Assembly: GCA_937898525.1 (NCBI GenBank)
Contig: CALCBC010000066.1
Location: forward strand, 1 to 64,000
Reading direction: 5' to 3'
Source of the DNA: an uncultured Sphingomonadales bacterium
GTDB taxonomy: Bacteria; Pseudomonadota; Alphaproteobacteria; Sphingomonadales; Sphingomonadaceae
Length of the DNA: 64,000 bases
The notes under the pieces were generated by a model that was not told the origin of the DNA, did no database searches, and saw nothing but the letters and a program-made list of their open reading frames with translations. Below, piece by piece: positions 1 through 8,677 of the stretch. Made by a program: the position numbers and the translations under genes. Positions within the stretch are counted from its first letter, which is position 1, and the number at the start of each line of letters is the position of its first letter.

Positions 1-15
1 GTGCGGGAAGGGCGG

Positions 16-43
16 TTGACAGCCCCGGGACGCTGCCCTAGGG
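16..43 (+). promoter_or_regulatory. putative promoter of tRNA-Asp
   Basis: A perfect -35 hexamer TTGACA (16-21) is followed after 16 bases by CTAGGG (38-43), which sits where a -10 element would lie, about 33 bases before the mature tRNA-Asp. The -10 is a poor match to TATAAT, but a similar arrangement (TTGACC, 17 bases, CTAAGC) precedes the tRNA-Leu gene at 17436, which supports both. This is inferred from sequence only. Confidence 0.45.
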
Positions 44-76
44 GCGCGGCTCCCAAGCGGTGCAACGCCCGATTGC

Positions 77-153
<77 letters not shown>

Positions 154-179
154 CTTGGGACCTTCCGACAGCCCGAATC

Positions 180-1382
180 TCAGACGGCCGAAACCCTGCG
201 CGGATATCGTCGTCCGTTGAGCAGCGCGCCGATGCACGTCGAACGCACGAACCAGCGGTAGGTGGCAAGCATGATCGCCACTCCGGCCGCGACCACCAGC
301 ACGAGCTTGATCCCGGCCGGCAGCGGCCACCTGGCGACGGTCGCCTCGAGCGCCACGATCAGCGGCAGGTGAACGATGTAGAGCCAGTAGGAGGCATCGG
401 CGAGGTAGCGAATCCGCGGGCTTTCGCTGCGGATGAAGTGCAGCGCGGCGCCGATCAGCCCGAATGTCCACAGCCAGAGGCTTGCGGCGTAGAGGCTCGC
501 GTAGGCGGCCCTGACATCGCCTTCGAGCTGTGGCGCGAATTCGGCCCCGATGGTCAGCACAAGGCAAACGACGGTGATGGCTGCGGCAACCGGGAGATGG
601 AGGGCCCACTGTCTCGCCAGCGGCGCGAGGCCGCCTTCGAGCCGATGCAGCAGCCATCCCAGGGCGAAAGCGAGCCCGAAGCTGCCGAACGCGGCCGCAT
701 TGGGGACGAGCCCCACGTCGGGCGTCGGGATCCCCCACCACTCGGCCCAGCCTTCGTGGCGCAGAAGCAGGGCCGTCACCGGCACGGCCAGCAGTACGGG
801 CAGCGCAAACGGAAGACCGAGCAGTGCCGCCAGTGCGCGATCGATGAGCGAGCGCAGCCTGCCGTTGCGGTCGAGCGCGCCAACGGCGGTGCGTCCGAGC
901 AAGGTCGCCGCGTAGAAGATCAGGAGCACGTAGAGGAACCAAAGGTGCGTCAGCGGCCAGCCCTCGATCGTCAGCTGCGGCAGGGGCGGTGGCTCGTCGG
1001 GCACCGGTACCGCACCGATCGCGGCTGCGAAGGCCATGGTCAGCCCGAACAGGATCATCACCGGCAGCCAGAAGATCAGCAGCGGGGCGAGGATGCGCCT
1101 CGCCCGGTCCCTGACGAACCCTGCGGTGCCGCGGCGCCCGAGCATCATGTGCCCGAAGAACCCGGCCAGCAGGAAGAAGGTCGGCATCCGGAAGCTGTGC
1201 AACCAGAAGGCCAGCCAAGCGACCGGCCGGCTGCGGATGTCGTCCATCACCAGCCATGCCTCGTAATCGGGGATGAACGGGAGCGCTGCATGGAAGACGA
1301 TACCAAGCAGCAGGGCCGACGCGCGCACGAGGTCCAGCGCGTGCAAGCGTTCGGCCGGTGCGGGCGGCCCTTTGTCTGTCAT
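180..1382 (-). CDS. acyltransferase 3 family membrane protein
   Basis: A 400-residue integral membrane protein of the acyltransferase-3 (OpgC/OafA-like) family, expected to O-acylate a glycan or lipid at the inner membrane. The N-terminal LDLVRASALLLGIVFHA carries the family's conserved arginine and catalytic-type histidine (His31), and about ten hydrophobic segments follow. The start at 1382 is preferred over an upstream in-frame ATG (1436) because GGGAGGAG lies 8 bases before it and the product then begins directly before the domain. It is the last gene of a leftward run after DUF2842. The acceptor substrate cannot be told from sequence. Confidence 0.85.
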   Translation of the reverse strand: MTDKGPPAPAERLHALDLVRASALLLGIVFHAALPFIPDYEAWLVMDDIRSRPVAWLAFWLHSFRMPTFFLLAGFFGHMMLGRRGTAGFVRDRARRILAPLLIFWLPVMILFGLTMAFAAAIGAVPVPDEPPPLPQLTIEGWPLTHLWFLYVLLIFYAATLLGRTAVGALDRNGRLRSLIDRALAALLGLPFALPVLLAVPVTALLLRHEGWAEWWGIPTPDVGLVPNAAAFGSFGLAFALGWLLHRLEGGLAPLARQWALHLPVAAAITVVCLVLTIGAEFAPQLEGDVRAAYASLYAASLWLWTFGLIGAALHFIRSESPRIRYLADASYWLYIVHLPLIVALEATVARWPLPAGIKLVLVVAAGVAIMLATYRWFVRSTCIGALLNGRRYPRRVSAV

Positions 1383-1443
1383 GGATTCAGCTCCTCCCAT
1401 CGCGGCACAGGCTGGCGGGAGAGGGGGCAGTGGCAAGCGCGCT

Positions 1444-1656
1444 TCAGCCCCAGCGGCCGGTCTCCATCCAGATGAGGAATCGGCGAAGCGGCAGCAGCCA
1501 GGCGACCCCGAGCACGAGATAGACGCCGCCCTGGGCCAGCGCCGGTAGCCGCTCGATCCATTGCGAGGCCCACGCGACGACCAGCGCGTAGGCGGCGAGG
1601 CCGACCAGCAGCATGAGGATGCCGAATGGTATCCGCAGCGTCGGCTTGTCGCGCAT
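1444..1656 (-). CDS. DUF2842 family small membrane protein
   Basis: A 70-residue protein with two hydrophobic segments (about residues 9-27 and 38-55) separated by a short loop, and a basic, tryptophan-containing C-terminus. Size, the start MRDKPTLRIPFGILMLL and the position directly behind 5-formyltetrahydrofolate cyclo-ligase match DUF2842 of alphaproteobacteria. Its ATG overlaps the stop of the upstream gene (ATGA), so the two are almost certainly translationally coupled. No function is known for the family. Confidence 0.8.
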   Translation of the reverse strand: MRDKPTLRIPFGILMLLVGLAAYALVVAWASQWIERLPALAQGGVYLVLGVAWLLPLRRFLIWMETGRWG

Positions 1657-2246
1657 CAGAACGGGCCGAGCACCCGTGTGGGCGTGACGATCGCGCTGAG
1701 GCGCATGTCGTGCAGCTCGGTGGGCAGCTCGGCGACTTCCTGCACGTCCCAGGCCATGCCGATGGCGACGACCTGGGGATGTGCGGCGAGGTAACGGTCG
1801 TAGTAGCCGCCGCCCTGGCCGAGCCGGTCGCCTTTCGCCGTGAAGCCGACCAGCGGCATGAAGAGAACCTGGGGGACCACCACGGGTGCATCGGTACGCG
1901 GCTGCCGCAGGCCCCAGACGCCGGCCTCGAGGTCGCTTTCCTCATAGGGATCGGTGTGCCGGCGGAATTCCATCGGCTTGTCGAGCGTGGTCACGCGCGG
2001 AAGCGCGATCGGGTGGCCTCGCTCGAAGAAGAAGCGGATGTAGCCCCGCGACGGCGCCTCGCCTTCGTCGGATCGGTACAGCCCGATCGTTGCCTCGGCC
2101 GGAACAAGCTCCAGGACCTGCTGCGGCGGCCGGCTGAACACGAGCGCGCTGACTTCCGAGGGGAGCGTCGCGGCATGCTCCTTCCGCTTGCGACGCAGCT
2201 CGGTGCGAAGCTGCCGCTTGCGCTCGGCGATGGCTGGATCGGTCAT
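1656..2246 (-). CDS. fau: 5-formyltetrahydrofolate cyclo-ligase
   Basis: A 196-residue cytoplasmic enzyme that converts 5-formyltetrahydrofolate to 5,10-methenyltetrahydrofolate using ATP, recycling an inhibitory folate. The N-terminus has a basic helix (KRQLRTELRRKRKEH) typical of the family, and the C-terminal half has GDRLGQGGGYYDRYL, the conserved nucleotide/substrate loop, followed by the AIGMAWD strand. In many bacteria this gene is downstream of zapA and the 6S RNA gene. Here zapA lies 3.7 kb upstream on the same strand with three other genes between. It overlaps the DUF2842 start by 3 bases. Confidence 0.93.
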   Translation of the reverse strand: MTDPAIAERKRQLRTELRRKRKEHAATLPSEVSALVFSRPPQQVLELVPAEATIGLYRSDEGEAPSRGYIRFFFERGHPIALPRVTTLDKPMEFRRHTDPYEESDLEAGVWGLRQPRTDAPVVVPQVLFMPLVGFTAKGDRLGQGGGYYDRYLAAHPQVVAIGMAWDVQEVAELPTELHDMRLSAIVTPTRVLGPF

Positions 2247-2308
2247 GCCGGTCCCTTAGCCGCCGGCACAATCAGAAGTCGAGCCGGCAAACCGGCGGTC
2301 GTCCGCGG

Positions 2309-3142
2309 CTAACTGCCGTTGGGGAACAGCGGCAGGATCGCCGCGTAAAGCTCCTCGCGCGTTTCGGCCACGGCCTGGCCGCCGGCTTCGTCGACGAGCT
2401 TGCGCTGCGCGTCCGAGGAATGGACGGTATAGAGGAAGAACGGCCTCCGGTCGCCGCGGGCGCGCATCGCCTTCAGCAGGTCGAGCCCGGCGAGCGGCCG
2501 GTCGCCGCGCCCCATGTCCGAGATGACGGCGCCGTACTCGTACATCGGCAGCAGCGTCAGCGCTTCCTCGGTCGTGCCGACCTGGTAGACGGCGATCTTG
2601 CGCCCTTCGAGTTGACGGACCTCGGTGACGTTGTTCTCCGGATGATCGTCCACCCACAGCACGCGCCCGATCGCATCGGGCGCTTCGCCGTTGCGGACGC
2701 GGAATTCGGGTTGCGCCTCGCCCGGAAGCGTTGCCACCGTCAGCGCGGCAACCGCAATCGCCGCTACGCCCGCCACGAGTACCGCTGGGCGCCGGGATCT
2801 CGGAGCCGTCGCCGGAGCCTTTGTCCGAGGCTCGGTTCCCTCAGGTTCCACGGCCAGCCGATAGCCGAAGCCATGAACGGTCTCGACCGCGTCTCCGTCG
2901 TCGCCGAGCGCGTGCCGCAGCCGGCTGATCGCCTTTGTCAGCGAGTTCTCGTCGACGACGCGATCAGGCCAGCCGATCTCGAGCAGGTGGCCCTTCGGCA
3001 CATCGTGGCCGGTTTTCGCCGCCAGCTCCGCGAAAATGACGCGGCAGGCGCGGTCGAGCGTTACGACCCGCCCGTCGACCGTGAGCCTGCCGCGCTCCCG
3101 GTCGAACTCAACCTGGCCGAAGCGCCACACTCCGTCGGTCAT
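2309..3142 (-). CDS. winged-helix (OmpR/ToxR-type) transcription regulator with TM segment and C-terminal receiver-like domain
   Basis: A 277-residue protein of unusual build. Residues 5-98 form an OmpR/CadC-type winged helix (RVVDENSLTKAISRLRHALG, then VETVHGFGYRL). Residues 119-139 form one hydrophobic segment. Residues 159-275 look like a receiver domain: VLWVDDHPENN with the acidic pair D165/D166, a phospho-acceptor-like Asp209 in VISDMGRG, and Thr239. The usual conserved lysine near residue 260 is absent (GGQAVAET). By normal CadC/ToxR topology the receiver would be periplasmic, which is odd. The start at 3142 is chosen for GGGGG four bases upstream and because the winged helix begins at once; an ATG at 3160 is possible. 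No partner kinase is adjacent. Confidence 0.8.
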   Translation of the reverse strand: MTDGVWRFGQVEFDRERGRLTVDGRVVTLDRACRVIFAELAAKTGHDVPKGHLLEIGWPDRVVDENSLTKAISRLRHALGDDGDAVETVHGFGYRLAVEPEGTEPRTKAPATAPRSRRPAVLVAGVAAIAVAALTVATLPGEAQPEFRVRNGEAPDAIGRVLWVDDHPENNVTEVRQLEGRKIAVYQVGTTEEALTLLPMYEYGAVISDMGRGDRPLAGLDLLKAMRARGDRRPFFLYTVHSSDAQRKLVDEAGGQAVAETREELYAAILPLFPNGS

Positions 3143-3198
3143 GTTGCCCCCGTACGCCAATCAGTATGCGTGCGCGGTGCGCAGCGTCAACAACGAGG

Positions 3199-3335
3199 TG
3201 AGGGGGAGGGTGGCGGAACCACTATGGGTCGTTTGCCGGGAAATCCTCTGACGCCTCAACGTCAGGTGGGCGCCATATGCACCGGCCCTCGGGACGAACC
3301 CGCGAACCGGGCAGGGACAGCTCCCATGGATTGCT
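3199..3335 (-). ncRNA. ssrS: candidate 6S RNA
   Basis: The 274-bp gap between DUF2207 and the winged-helix gene is the only space large enough for an RNA in the zapA...fau interval, where alphaproteobacteria usually carry 6S RNA. Read leftward from about 3335, it begins near CATGGGAGCTGTCCCTG and contains GGTTCGCGGG, GTCCCGAGGGCCGG and CATATGGCGCC. These recall the GTTCGC ... GTCCC-GAGCCG ... side of the 6S bubble. Two small hairpins follow (CTGACGTTGAGGCGTCAG and GTGGTTCCGCCAC), then CCCTCCCCC, which can pair with the 5' GGGAG. The ends are guesses, and 137 nt is short for 6S. Position is the stronger argument. Confidence 0.4.
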
Positions 3336-3416
3336 TATAGCCTCAGGGATATTCTGACGGCTCGTGCCGAGCAGTCCCGCCGCCGCCTATCTAGGATGTC
3401 GGACCGGCGCCCGCAA

Positions 3417-5351
3417 CTACCAGCCGCCGCCCCCGCCGCCTCCGCCGCCGCCTCCGGAAGACCCGCCGCCACCCGATCCGCTGCTCGAACCGGGCGCCGT
3501 CGAGGCGGACGCGACGCTGCTGGCGAGCGACGCCCCGACCGCGCCGGCGAAGCGGCTGGGGTTGGCCCAGGCGTTGCTCGAGCCCGAATACCAGCCAAAG
3601 GTCTGGCCATCGCGCCGCGAGGGATCGGCCGAGGCAGCGGACAGCACTTCGGCGAACTTGTCGGCCCAGCGGTTCTCGACCTCGAGCGCGATGGCGTAGG
3701 GAAGGAAGCGTTCGAACAATTCCGGAGTCTTCTCTGGCGGGTGGAGCGCCTCGAGCCGTTCTTCCTCAGTGATCGACAGGTAGTGCTTGAAGCCTTCGAT
3801 ACGGTCCATGACCTCGCGACCTTCCCGGGTAGGCGCGGCCATCCAGACGAACGCCGAGACCACCACAGGCAGCGCGACCAGCGGAGCGAGCATCCAGCCC
3901 CAGCTCGTAAACGGCACGGCCTGCGACAGCAGCGCGATCGACCCAACCAGCAACCCGAGACCGCCGAGCACGCAGAGCCCGCCGAGCGCGAGCAGCGGCC
4001 AGCCCGTCGCGCGGCGCCAGAGAAGCGCAATGGGTATCAGCGCGAGCCCCAGGCCCGCCGACGGAACCAACCGCTCGAACGGTGTCACGTAGAGGTCCGT
4101 CCAGGCGACAACCGTGCCGACGAACAGCATTGCCGCGAGCAGCACGAGCAGCCCTATCCAGGCCCACGCGAAGTTCCTCAGGAACAGCTTGCCCTTGTAG
4201 TCACGCTCCAGATGCTCCTGGAGCGCCTTGGAGGCGGCGCTGAACCGGGCATGGTTGGCGTTGTCCATCTCGATGCTCTCGCCGCCGCGGAACAGCGCAT
4301 CGAGCATGGCCCGCTCGCCGGGCTGCAGGCCGCCGCGGCCGTGGGTCCGGAAGAGGGTGGTCTTCGCGCTTCCGAGACCGAGGAACGCCTTCTCGCCCTC
4401 GACCAGCTTGAGCTCGCCGTGGGTGCCGCATTCGACGATCGCCGCAGCGAAGCAGCGGTTGTCGAAGCCCATTCGTCTGACGTAGCGCACCCCCGCAGCG
4501 GACATTCCTTCAGGCGGGGCGAACAGTGGCACGACCGTGCCCGGACGCGGGCCGCGCCCGGCCTTCTTCCACGCCATGAAATAGTATCCGAGCAGTCCGA
4601 GCAGAGCCGCCACAAACCCCGCGCGCGGCCCCTGGTCCTGCAGTTGGAGCTGCGCTGTGGACGGCTTGGGCGGTTCGGCAACTATCCCCTTGGGCCAGCG
4701 TACCGCGACCGTGAGCCCTTCGTAAGGTCCGAGCGCCCCCGTGGTTGCGACGACGATTTCTCCTGGGCGCTCGGAGACCACTGCCGCATTGCCGGCCGTC
4801 GAGCCCTGCGGACCGGTGTAGACCGCACGCTCGGGGCCGAAGGGGACGGGTTCGGGCAGGCGGATACGGGCTTCTGCGCGGTCGATCGGGAATGCCCAGC
4901 CGTTGCCGGTCACGTTCCAGTAGAGCTCGTCGTAGCCATCGAAGAAGCCGAGCTGGCGGGTCGTCGTGTAGCGGATGACGTAAGTGTGCTCGCCGTACGG
5001 GAGAAGGACGTCGGCGTCGCCGATTCGCACCCGGACGCCATTTCCTATGCCCTCCAGCGCATAAGGTTCGGCCCGCCCGTCGCGTTCGACGTCCTCGACC
5101 TCGAAGCCCACGCGGACGCGGCGCCCGTTGCGCTGGTAGATCGTCGGGAAGTCGCGATAGATGCCGCGGCTGATCTGGTAGCCTTCGACTGCGACGCGGA
5201 TCGTCTCGGCCACTTCGAGCGTGCCGTCGGGGCGGATTTCGATGTCGCTTTGCCACGAGAGAATCCGCTCCTCGGCCAGCGCGGCGCCGGGGGCGAGCAG
5301 CGCCAGTGCCGCGAGGAGCAGCGCGACCAGCACCCGTGCCCCGCGCGGCAT
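3417..5351 (-). CDS. DUF2207 domain membrane protein
   Basis: A 644-residue protein with a cleavable signal peptide (about residues 1-26), a large extracytoplasmic beta-rich DUF2207 domain (about 30-225, including [12 protein letters not shown] and the [10 protein letters not shown] / [14 protein letters not shown] motifs), a membrane segment near 234-252, a cytoplasmic region, and further hydrophobic segments at about 395-515. The C-terminus is a low-complexity Ser/Gly tail ending in a run of eleven glycines and a tryptophan, a common ending in this family. It follows the LemA gene by 3 bases, a widespread pairing. A role in the envelope is assumed from family and topology; no biochemical function is established. 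Confidence 0.88.
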   Translation of the reverse strand: MPRGARVLVALLLAALALLAPGAALAEERILSWQSDIEIRPDGTLEVAETIRVAVEGYQISRGIYRDFPTIYQRNGRRVRVGFEVEDVERDGRAEPYALEGIGNGVRVRIGDADVLLPYGEHTYVIRYTTTRQLGFFDGYDELYWNVTGNGWAFPIDRAEARIRLPEPVPFGPERAVYTGPQGSTAGNAAVVSERPGEIVVATTGALGPYEGLTVAVRWPKGIVAEPPKPSTAQLQLQDQGPRAGFVAALLGLLGYYFMAWKKAGRGPRPGTVVPLFAPPEGMSAAGVRYVRRMGFDNRCFAAAIVECGTHGELKLVEGEKAFLGLGSAKTTLFRTHGRGGLQPGERAMLDALFRGGESIEMDNANHARFSAASKALQEHLERDYKGKLFLRNFAWAWIGLLVLLAAMLFVGTVVAWTDLYVTPFERLVPSAGLGLALIPIALLWRRATGWPLLALGGLCVLGGLGLLVGSIALLSQAVPFTSWGWMLAPLVALPVVVSAFVWMAAPTREGREVMDRIEGFKHYLSITEEERLEALHPPEKTPELFERFLPYAIALEVENRWADKFAEVLSAASADPSRRDGQTFGWYSGSSNAWANPSRFAGAVGASLASSVASASTAPGSSSGSGGGGSSGGGGGGGGGGGW

Positions 5352-5354
5352 CGG

Positions 5355-5924
5355 TCAGGCTTTCGCGGAGCCGAATGCGACCTTGGGCGCTTGCTGGATC
5401 GAGGTATCGCCGTCCTGGTAGAACTCGGCCTCGGTAAAGCCGAGCGGACGCGCGAACAGCAGGTCCGGGAACGACTGGATGCGCGTGTTCAGATCGCGCA
5501 CGGTCGCGTTGTAGTAGCGTCGTGCGCTCTGCAGGTGATCCTCGATCTCGCTGAGCTCTTCCTGCAGCTGGCGGAAGTTGGCGTCGGCCTTGAGGTCGGG
5601 GTAGGCCTCGACGACCGCCATCAGTCGCCCGAGAAGTGCGGTAAACGCGTTGTCCGCCGCGGCGGTCGCGGCGACCCCCCGGGCCGAAGTGGCATCGCCG
5701 CGGTGGGCGATAACTTCGTTGAGCGTGCTGCGTTCGTGCGCAGCGTAGCCCTCGACCGTACTGACGAGATTGGGAATCAGGTCGGCGCGCCGGCGGAGTT
5801 GCACCGTGATGCCGCTAAAGCCCTCGTTGACCAGCGCTCGCAGGCGAACGAGGCGGTTGTAGATCGACACGCCCCAGACGGCCACGACGATGAATACGGC
5901 TACGAGAACGATGCCCTCGATCAT
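5355..5924 (-). CDS. LemA family protein
   Basis: A 189-residue protein with one N-terminal membrane anchor (residues 1-20) followed by the LemA helical bundle: IYNRLVRLRALVNEGFSGI, the conserved RRADLIPNLVSTVEGYA, and YNATVRDLNTRIQSFPDLLFA near the end. The start at 5924 has GGGGGAG upstream and puts the anchor at the N-terminus. Upstream in-frame ATGs at 6107 and 5957 overlap or abut zapA and add no conserved sequence. It is co-transcribed with DUF2207 (3-bp gap). The family is membrane-associated with an unknown molecular role. Confidence 0.92.
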   Translation of the reverse strand: MIEGIVLVAVFIVVAVWGVSIYNRLVRLRALVNEGFSGITVQLRRRADLIPNLVSTVEGYAAHERSTLNEVIAHRGDATSARGVAATAAADNAFTALLGRLMAVVEAYPDLKADANFRQLQEELSEIEDHLQSARRYYNATVRDLNTRIQSFPDLLFARPLGFTEAEFYQDGDTSIQQAPKVAFGSAKA

Positions 5925-5988
5925 GGATCGGCTCCCCCGCTGCGTTGCGCCATTCATAGAGGCCGGCGCCAGAATGGAAAGGGGAACC

Positions 5989-6297
5989 TCAGCCGTTGCT
6001 CTCGAGACGCTCTGCAAGGGCTTCGAGTCGGCTGGCCAGCCTCTCGAGGTTCTCGGCCACTTCCGGCGAAGGGTCTGCCGCGGCCGGGGGAGCGCCCGCG
6101 CGGGCATCGTGAAGCTCGTCGGCGAGGAGCAGGGCGGCGAACAGCAGCGTGCGCGCCTCCGACTGTCCTGTAAGGTTGGGCAGATCCTGGAGCTTGTCGT
6201 CGATCAGGTCGCCCAGCCTTTCGACGTGCGCTTCCTGGCCCTCATCGCAGGCGACCGTATAGTGCCGCCCGCCGATCGTCAGGGTGACGTTGCTCAT
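5989..6297 (-). CDS. zapA: cell division protein ZapA
   Basis: A 102-residue cytoplasmic FtsZ-ring stabiliser. The N-terminal globular part has the family pattern VTLTIGGRHYTVACDEGQEAHVERLGDLID, and the C-terminus is a long helix rich in Glu/Leu/Arg expected to form a coiled coil. Its ATG overlaps the TGA of the upstream 63-residue coiled-coil gene by four bases. ZapA binds FtsZ and bundles protofilaments at the division site. Confidence 0.92.
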   Translation of the reverse strand: MSNVTLTIGGRHYTVACDEGQEAHVERLGDLIDDKLQDLPNLTGQSEARTLLFAALLLADELHDARAGAPPAAADPSPEVAENLERLASRLEALAERLESNG

Positions 6298-6485
6298 CGC
6301 TCAAGCGCCCCGATCAGGCGATCGAGCTCGGCCAGGGCCGCGCCTGCCTCGTTGCGCAGTGCCTGGTATTTGCGGGCGAGTTCGGGATCAGCGGCACTGG
6401 GCCGTGGCGAGTCTGCAGCGGCTTCGATCCGCTCCGCAGCAGCTTCGATGCGCGCGAGCGCCCGGGCAATCCTATTCCCCGACAT
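6294..6485 (-). CDS. small coiled-coil protein upstream of zapA
   Basis: A 63-residue acidic/basic helical protein with a heptad-like Ala/Glu/Arg pattern (RIEAAAERIEAAA), a proline/serine hinge (SPRPSAADPE) and a second helix (ALAELDRLIGALE). It is too short for easy detection, but its stop overlaps the zapA ATG (ATGA), so translation is coupled and it probably works with cell division or ZapA. I do not recognise a named family. It is the first gene of the leftward run, divergent from tkt across a 195-bp gap in which I see no clear regulatory site. Confidence 0.7.
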   Translation of the reverse strand: MSGNRIARALARIEAAAERIEAAADSPRPSAADPELARKYQALRNEAGAALAELDRLIGALER

Positions 6486-6680
6486 GATCGAGGGCTTAGG
6501 GGAAAGTACCTTTGCAGGCAAAACCTTGCTTGCCGGAGCTGTGAATAAACCTCTGCCGCGGGCGCCCACGCCGCTCGACCCGCACCGCTTGACGCGAAGG
6601 CGGGCGTTTCTCAAGGAGCGGCGCATCCGACTCGGGGGCGACTCGTGGCCCCGTTTCCAAGCTGTCCGGAGCCTTGCCGC

Positions 6681-8663
6681 ATGAGCCTCGATCCCGCCCG
6701 TCTCGCGCCCATGGCCAACGCCATCCGCGCCCTGTCGATGGACGCGGTGCAAAAGGCCAACATCGGCCATCCGGGCATGCCGATGGGCATGGCCGACGTG
6801 GCCACGGTGCTGTGGAGTGAATTCCTCAAGTTCGACCCGGCCGATCCCCAGTGGCCCGACCGTGACCGCTTCGTGCTGTCGGCCGGACACGGCTCGATGC
6901 TGATCTACGCTCTGCTCCACCTGACCGGCTACGCTTCGCCGACGATGGAGGACATCCGCAACTTCCGGCAGCTCGGCAGCCCCTGCGCGGGGCATCCGGA
7001 GAACTTCCTCATCGACGGCGTCGAGGCGACCACCGGCCCGCTCGGACAGGGCCTGGCGATGGCGGTCGGCATGGCGATCGCCGAGCGGCACCTCAACGCG
7101 GTTTTCGGGGACGAGCTGGTCGATCACCGGACCTGGGTCGTCGCCGGCGACGGCTGCTTGATGGAAGGCATCAACCACGAGGCGATCGGGCTCGCCGGGC
7201 ACCTCGGACTCGGGCGCCTGATCGTGCTGTGGGACGACAACAAGGTCACGATCGACGGGCATACCGATCTTTCGACCAGCGAGGACATCCCGGCCCGCTA
7301 CCGCGCCACCGGTTGGCACACTGTCGACTGCGACGGCCACGATCCGGCCGACGTCCGCCGTGCGCTGGCCGAAGCCGTCGCCGATCCGCGCCCGTCGCTG
7401 GTCGCCTGCCGTACGGTGATCGGCAAGGGCGCGCCGAACAAGCAGGGCACCAGCGCGGTCCACGGCAACCCGCTCGGCGCAGACGAAGTCGCAGCAGCGC
7501 GCGAGTACCTCGGATGGACTGCGGAGCCTTTCGTCGTTCCCGAGGACATCCTTGCCGACTGGCGCTCGCTCGGCAGCAAGGGTGCCGAGGCCAACCGCGC
7601 GTGGCGGGACCGCCTCGCGGCCTCGCCGCAGAAGGGCGCGTTCGAGCGGCAGCTCGAGCCGGTCGGGGCGGCCGCGGCCTCGGCGATCGAGCCGCATCTC
7701 GCCGCGCTGGCGCAGGATCCGCCCAAGGTCGCCTCGCGCAAGGCGTCCGAGATGGCGCTCGGTCCGCTGACCGAAGCCCTGCCGCAGCTGATCGGCGGTT
7801 CGGCCGACCTCACGGGCTCGAACAATACCAAAACTTCGGCCACCAAGCCTTTCACGCGCGAAGATTACTCGGGCCGCTATCTCTATTACGGGATCCGCGA
7901 GTTCGGGATGGCCGCGGCGATGAACGGCATGGCGCTGCACGGTGGCGTGGTGCCCTACGGCGGCACCTTCCTGATCTTCAGCGACTACGCGCGCAACGCG
8001 ATCCGTCTCTCGGCCCTGCAGCGGGTGCAGGTGGTCTACGTGCTGACGCACGATTCGATCGGCCTCGGCGAGGACGGGCCGACCCACCAGCCGATCGAGC
8101 AGGTGATGAGCCTGCGGCTGATCCCGAACCTCAACGTCTATCGCCCGGCCGACGCGATCGAGACGGCCGAGTGCTGGGCGCTGGCCCTGTCGACGCCCGG
8201 CACCCCCTCAGTGCTCGCGCTGAGCCGGCAGAACTTGCCGCCAGTGCGCAGCGACGCGGGCGGTACCAACCGCTGCGCGAAGGGCGCGTACCGGATCAAG
8301 GCCGCCGAGGCGGCTCGCCAGGTCGTGCTGGTCGCGACCGGGTCCGAGGTCGCGGTCGCGCTCGACTGCGCGAAGGAGCTCGAGACGAACGGCATCGGCG
8401 CCGACGTCGTCTCGATGCCGTGCGTCGAGCTGTTCGAGAAGCAGGATGCGGCCTTCCGCGCCGAGCTGCTTCCGGACGACGTGCTCAAGGTCTCCGTCGA
8501 GGCCGGCGTCACCCTCGGGTGGGAGCGCTTCGTCGGCAACGACGGGCTCACCATCGGCCTGGATCGGTTCGGCGCTTCGGCCCCGGCCGAGGTGTTGTTC
8601 AAGCATTTCGGCTTCTCGGCCGAAGCCATCGTTCCCAAAATCCTAGACAGACTGGGCAAGTAG
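6681..8663 (+). CDS. tkt: transketolase
   Basis: A 660-residue thiamine-diphosphate enzyme transferring two-carbon ketol units in the pentose phosphate pathway (sedoheptulose-7-P + glyceraldehyde-3-P to ribose-5-P + xylulose-5-P). N-terminal landmarks are [13 protein letters not shown] and LSAGHGSML. The ThDP/metal motif is [14 protein letters not shown] (near residues 155-168), the pyrimidine domain has [17 protein letters not shown] and [19 protein letters not shown], and the C-terminal domain follows. The start at 6681 is chosen over 6645 for GGAG 10 bases upstream and the family start. It is 14 bases ahead of gap, forming a central carbon operon. Confidence 0.97.
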   Translation: MSLDPARLAPMANAIRALSMDAVQKANIGHPGMPMGMADVATVLWSEFLKFDPADPQWPDRDRFVLSAGHGSMLIYALLHLTGYASPTMEDIRNFRQLGSPCAGHPENFLIDGVEATTGPLGQGLAMAVGMAIAERHLNAVFGDELVDHRTWVVAGDGCLMEGINHEAIGLAGHLGLGRLIVLWDDNKVTIDGHTDLSTSEDIPARYRATGWHTVDCDGHDPADVRRALAEAVADPRPSLVACRTVIGKGAPNKQGTSAVHGNPLGADEVAAAREYLGWTAEPFVVPEDILADWRSLGSKGAEANRAWRDRLAASPQKGAFERQLEPVGAAAASAIEPHLAALAQDPPKVASRKASEMALGPLTEALPQLIGGSADLTGSNNTKTSATKPFTREDYSGRYLYYGIREFGMAAAMNGMALHGGVVPYGGTFLIFSDYARNAIRLSALQRVQVVYVLTHDSIGLGEDGPTHQPIEQVMSLRLIPNLNVYRPADAIETAECWALALSTPGTPSVLALSRQNLPPVRSDAGGTNRCAKGAYRIKAAEAARQVVLVATGSEVAVALDCAKELETNGIGADVVSMPCVELFEKQDAAFRAELLPDDVLKVSVEAGVTLGWERFVGNDGLTIGLDRFGASAPAEVLFKHFGFSAEAIVPKILDRLGK

Positions 8664-8677
8664 CAGGAGTTCCTCCC

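Noticed and set aside
3364..3699. Polyproline-rich + strand ORF
   Set aside because: The proline run is simply the complement of the glycine tail of DUF2207.
3396..6173. A 925-codon open frame on the + strand
   Set aside because: It is the antisense shadow of DUF2207, LemA and zapA. Its translation is rich in Arg, Gly, Asp and Glu without any domain, as expected from high-GC frame openness, while the minus-strand genes have clear families.
6294..8087. A 597-codon open frame on the - strand across the tkt region
   Set aside because: Only its last 63 codons (the small coiled-coil gene) look real; the rest is antisense to transketolase.
7229..8677. Upstream extension of the gap reading frame through tkt
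   Set aside because: The GAPDH family starts at [11 protein letters not shown] with a ribosome site; the upstream residues are an out-of-frame reading of transketolase.
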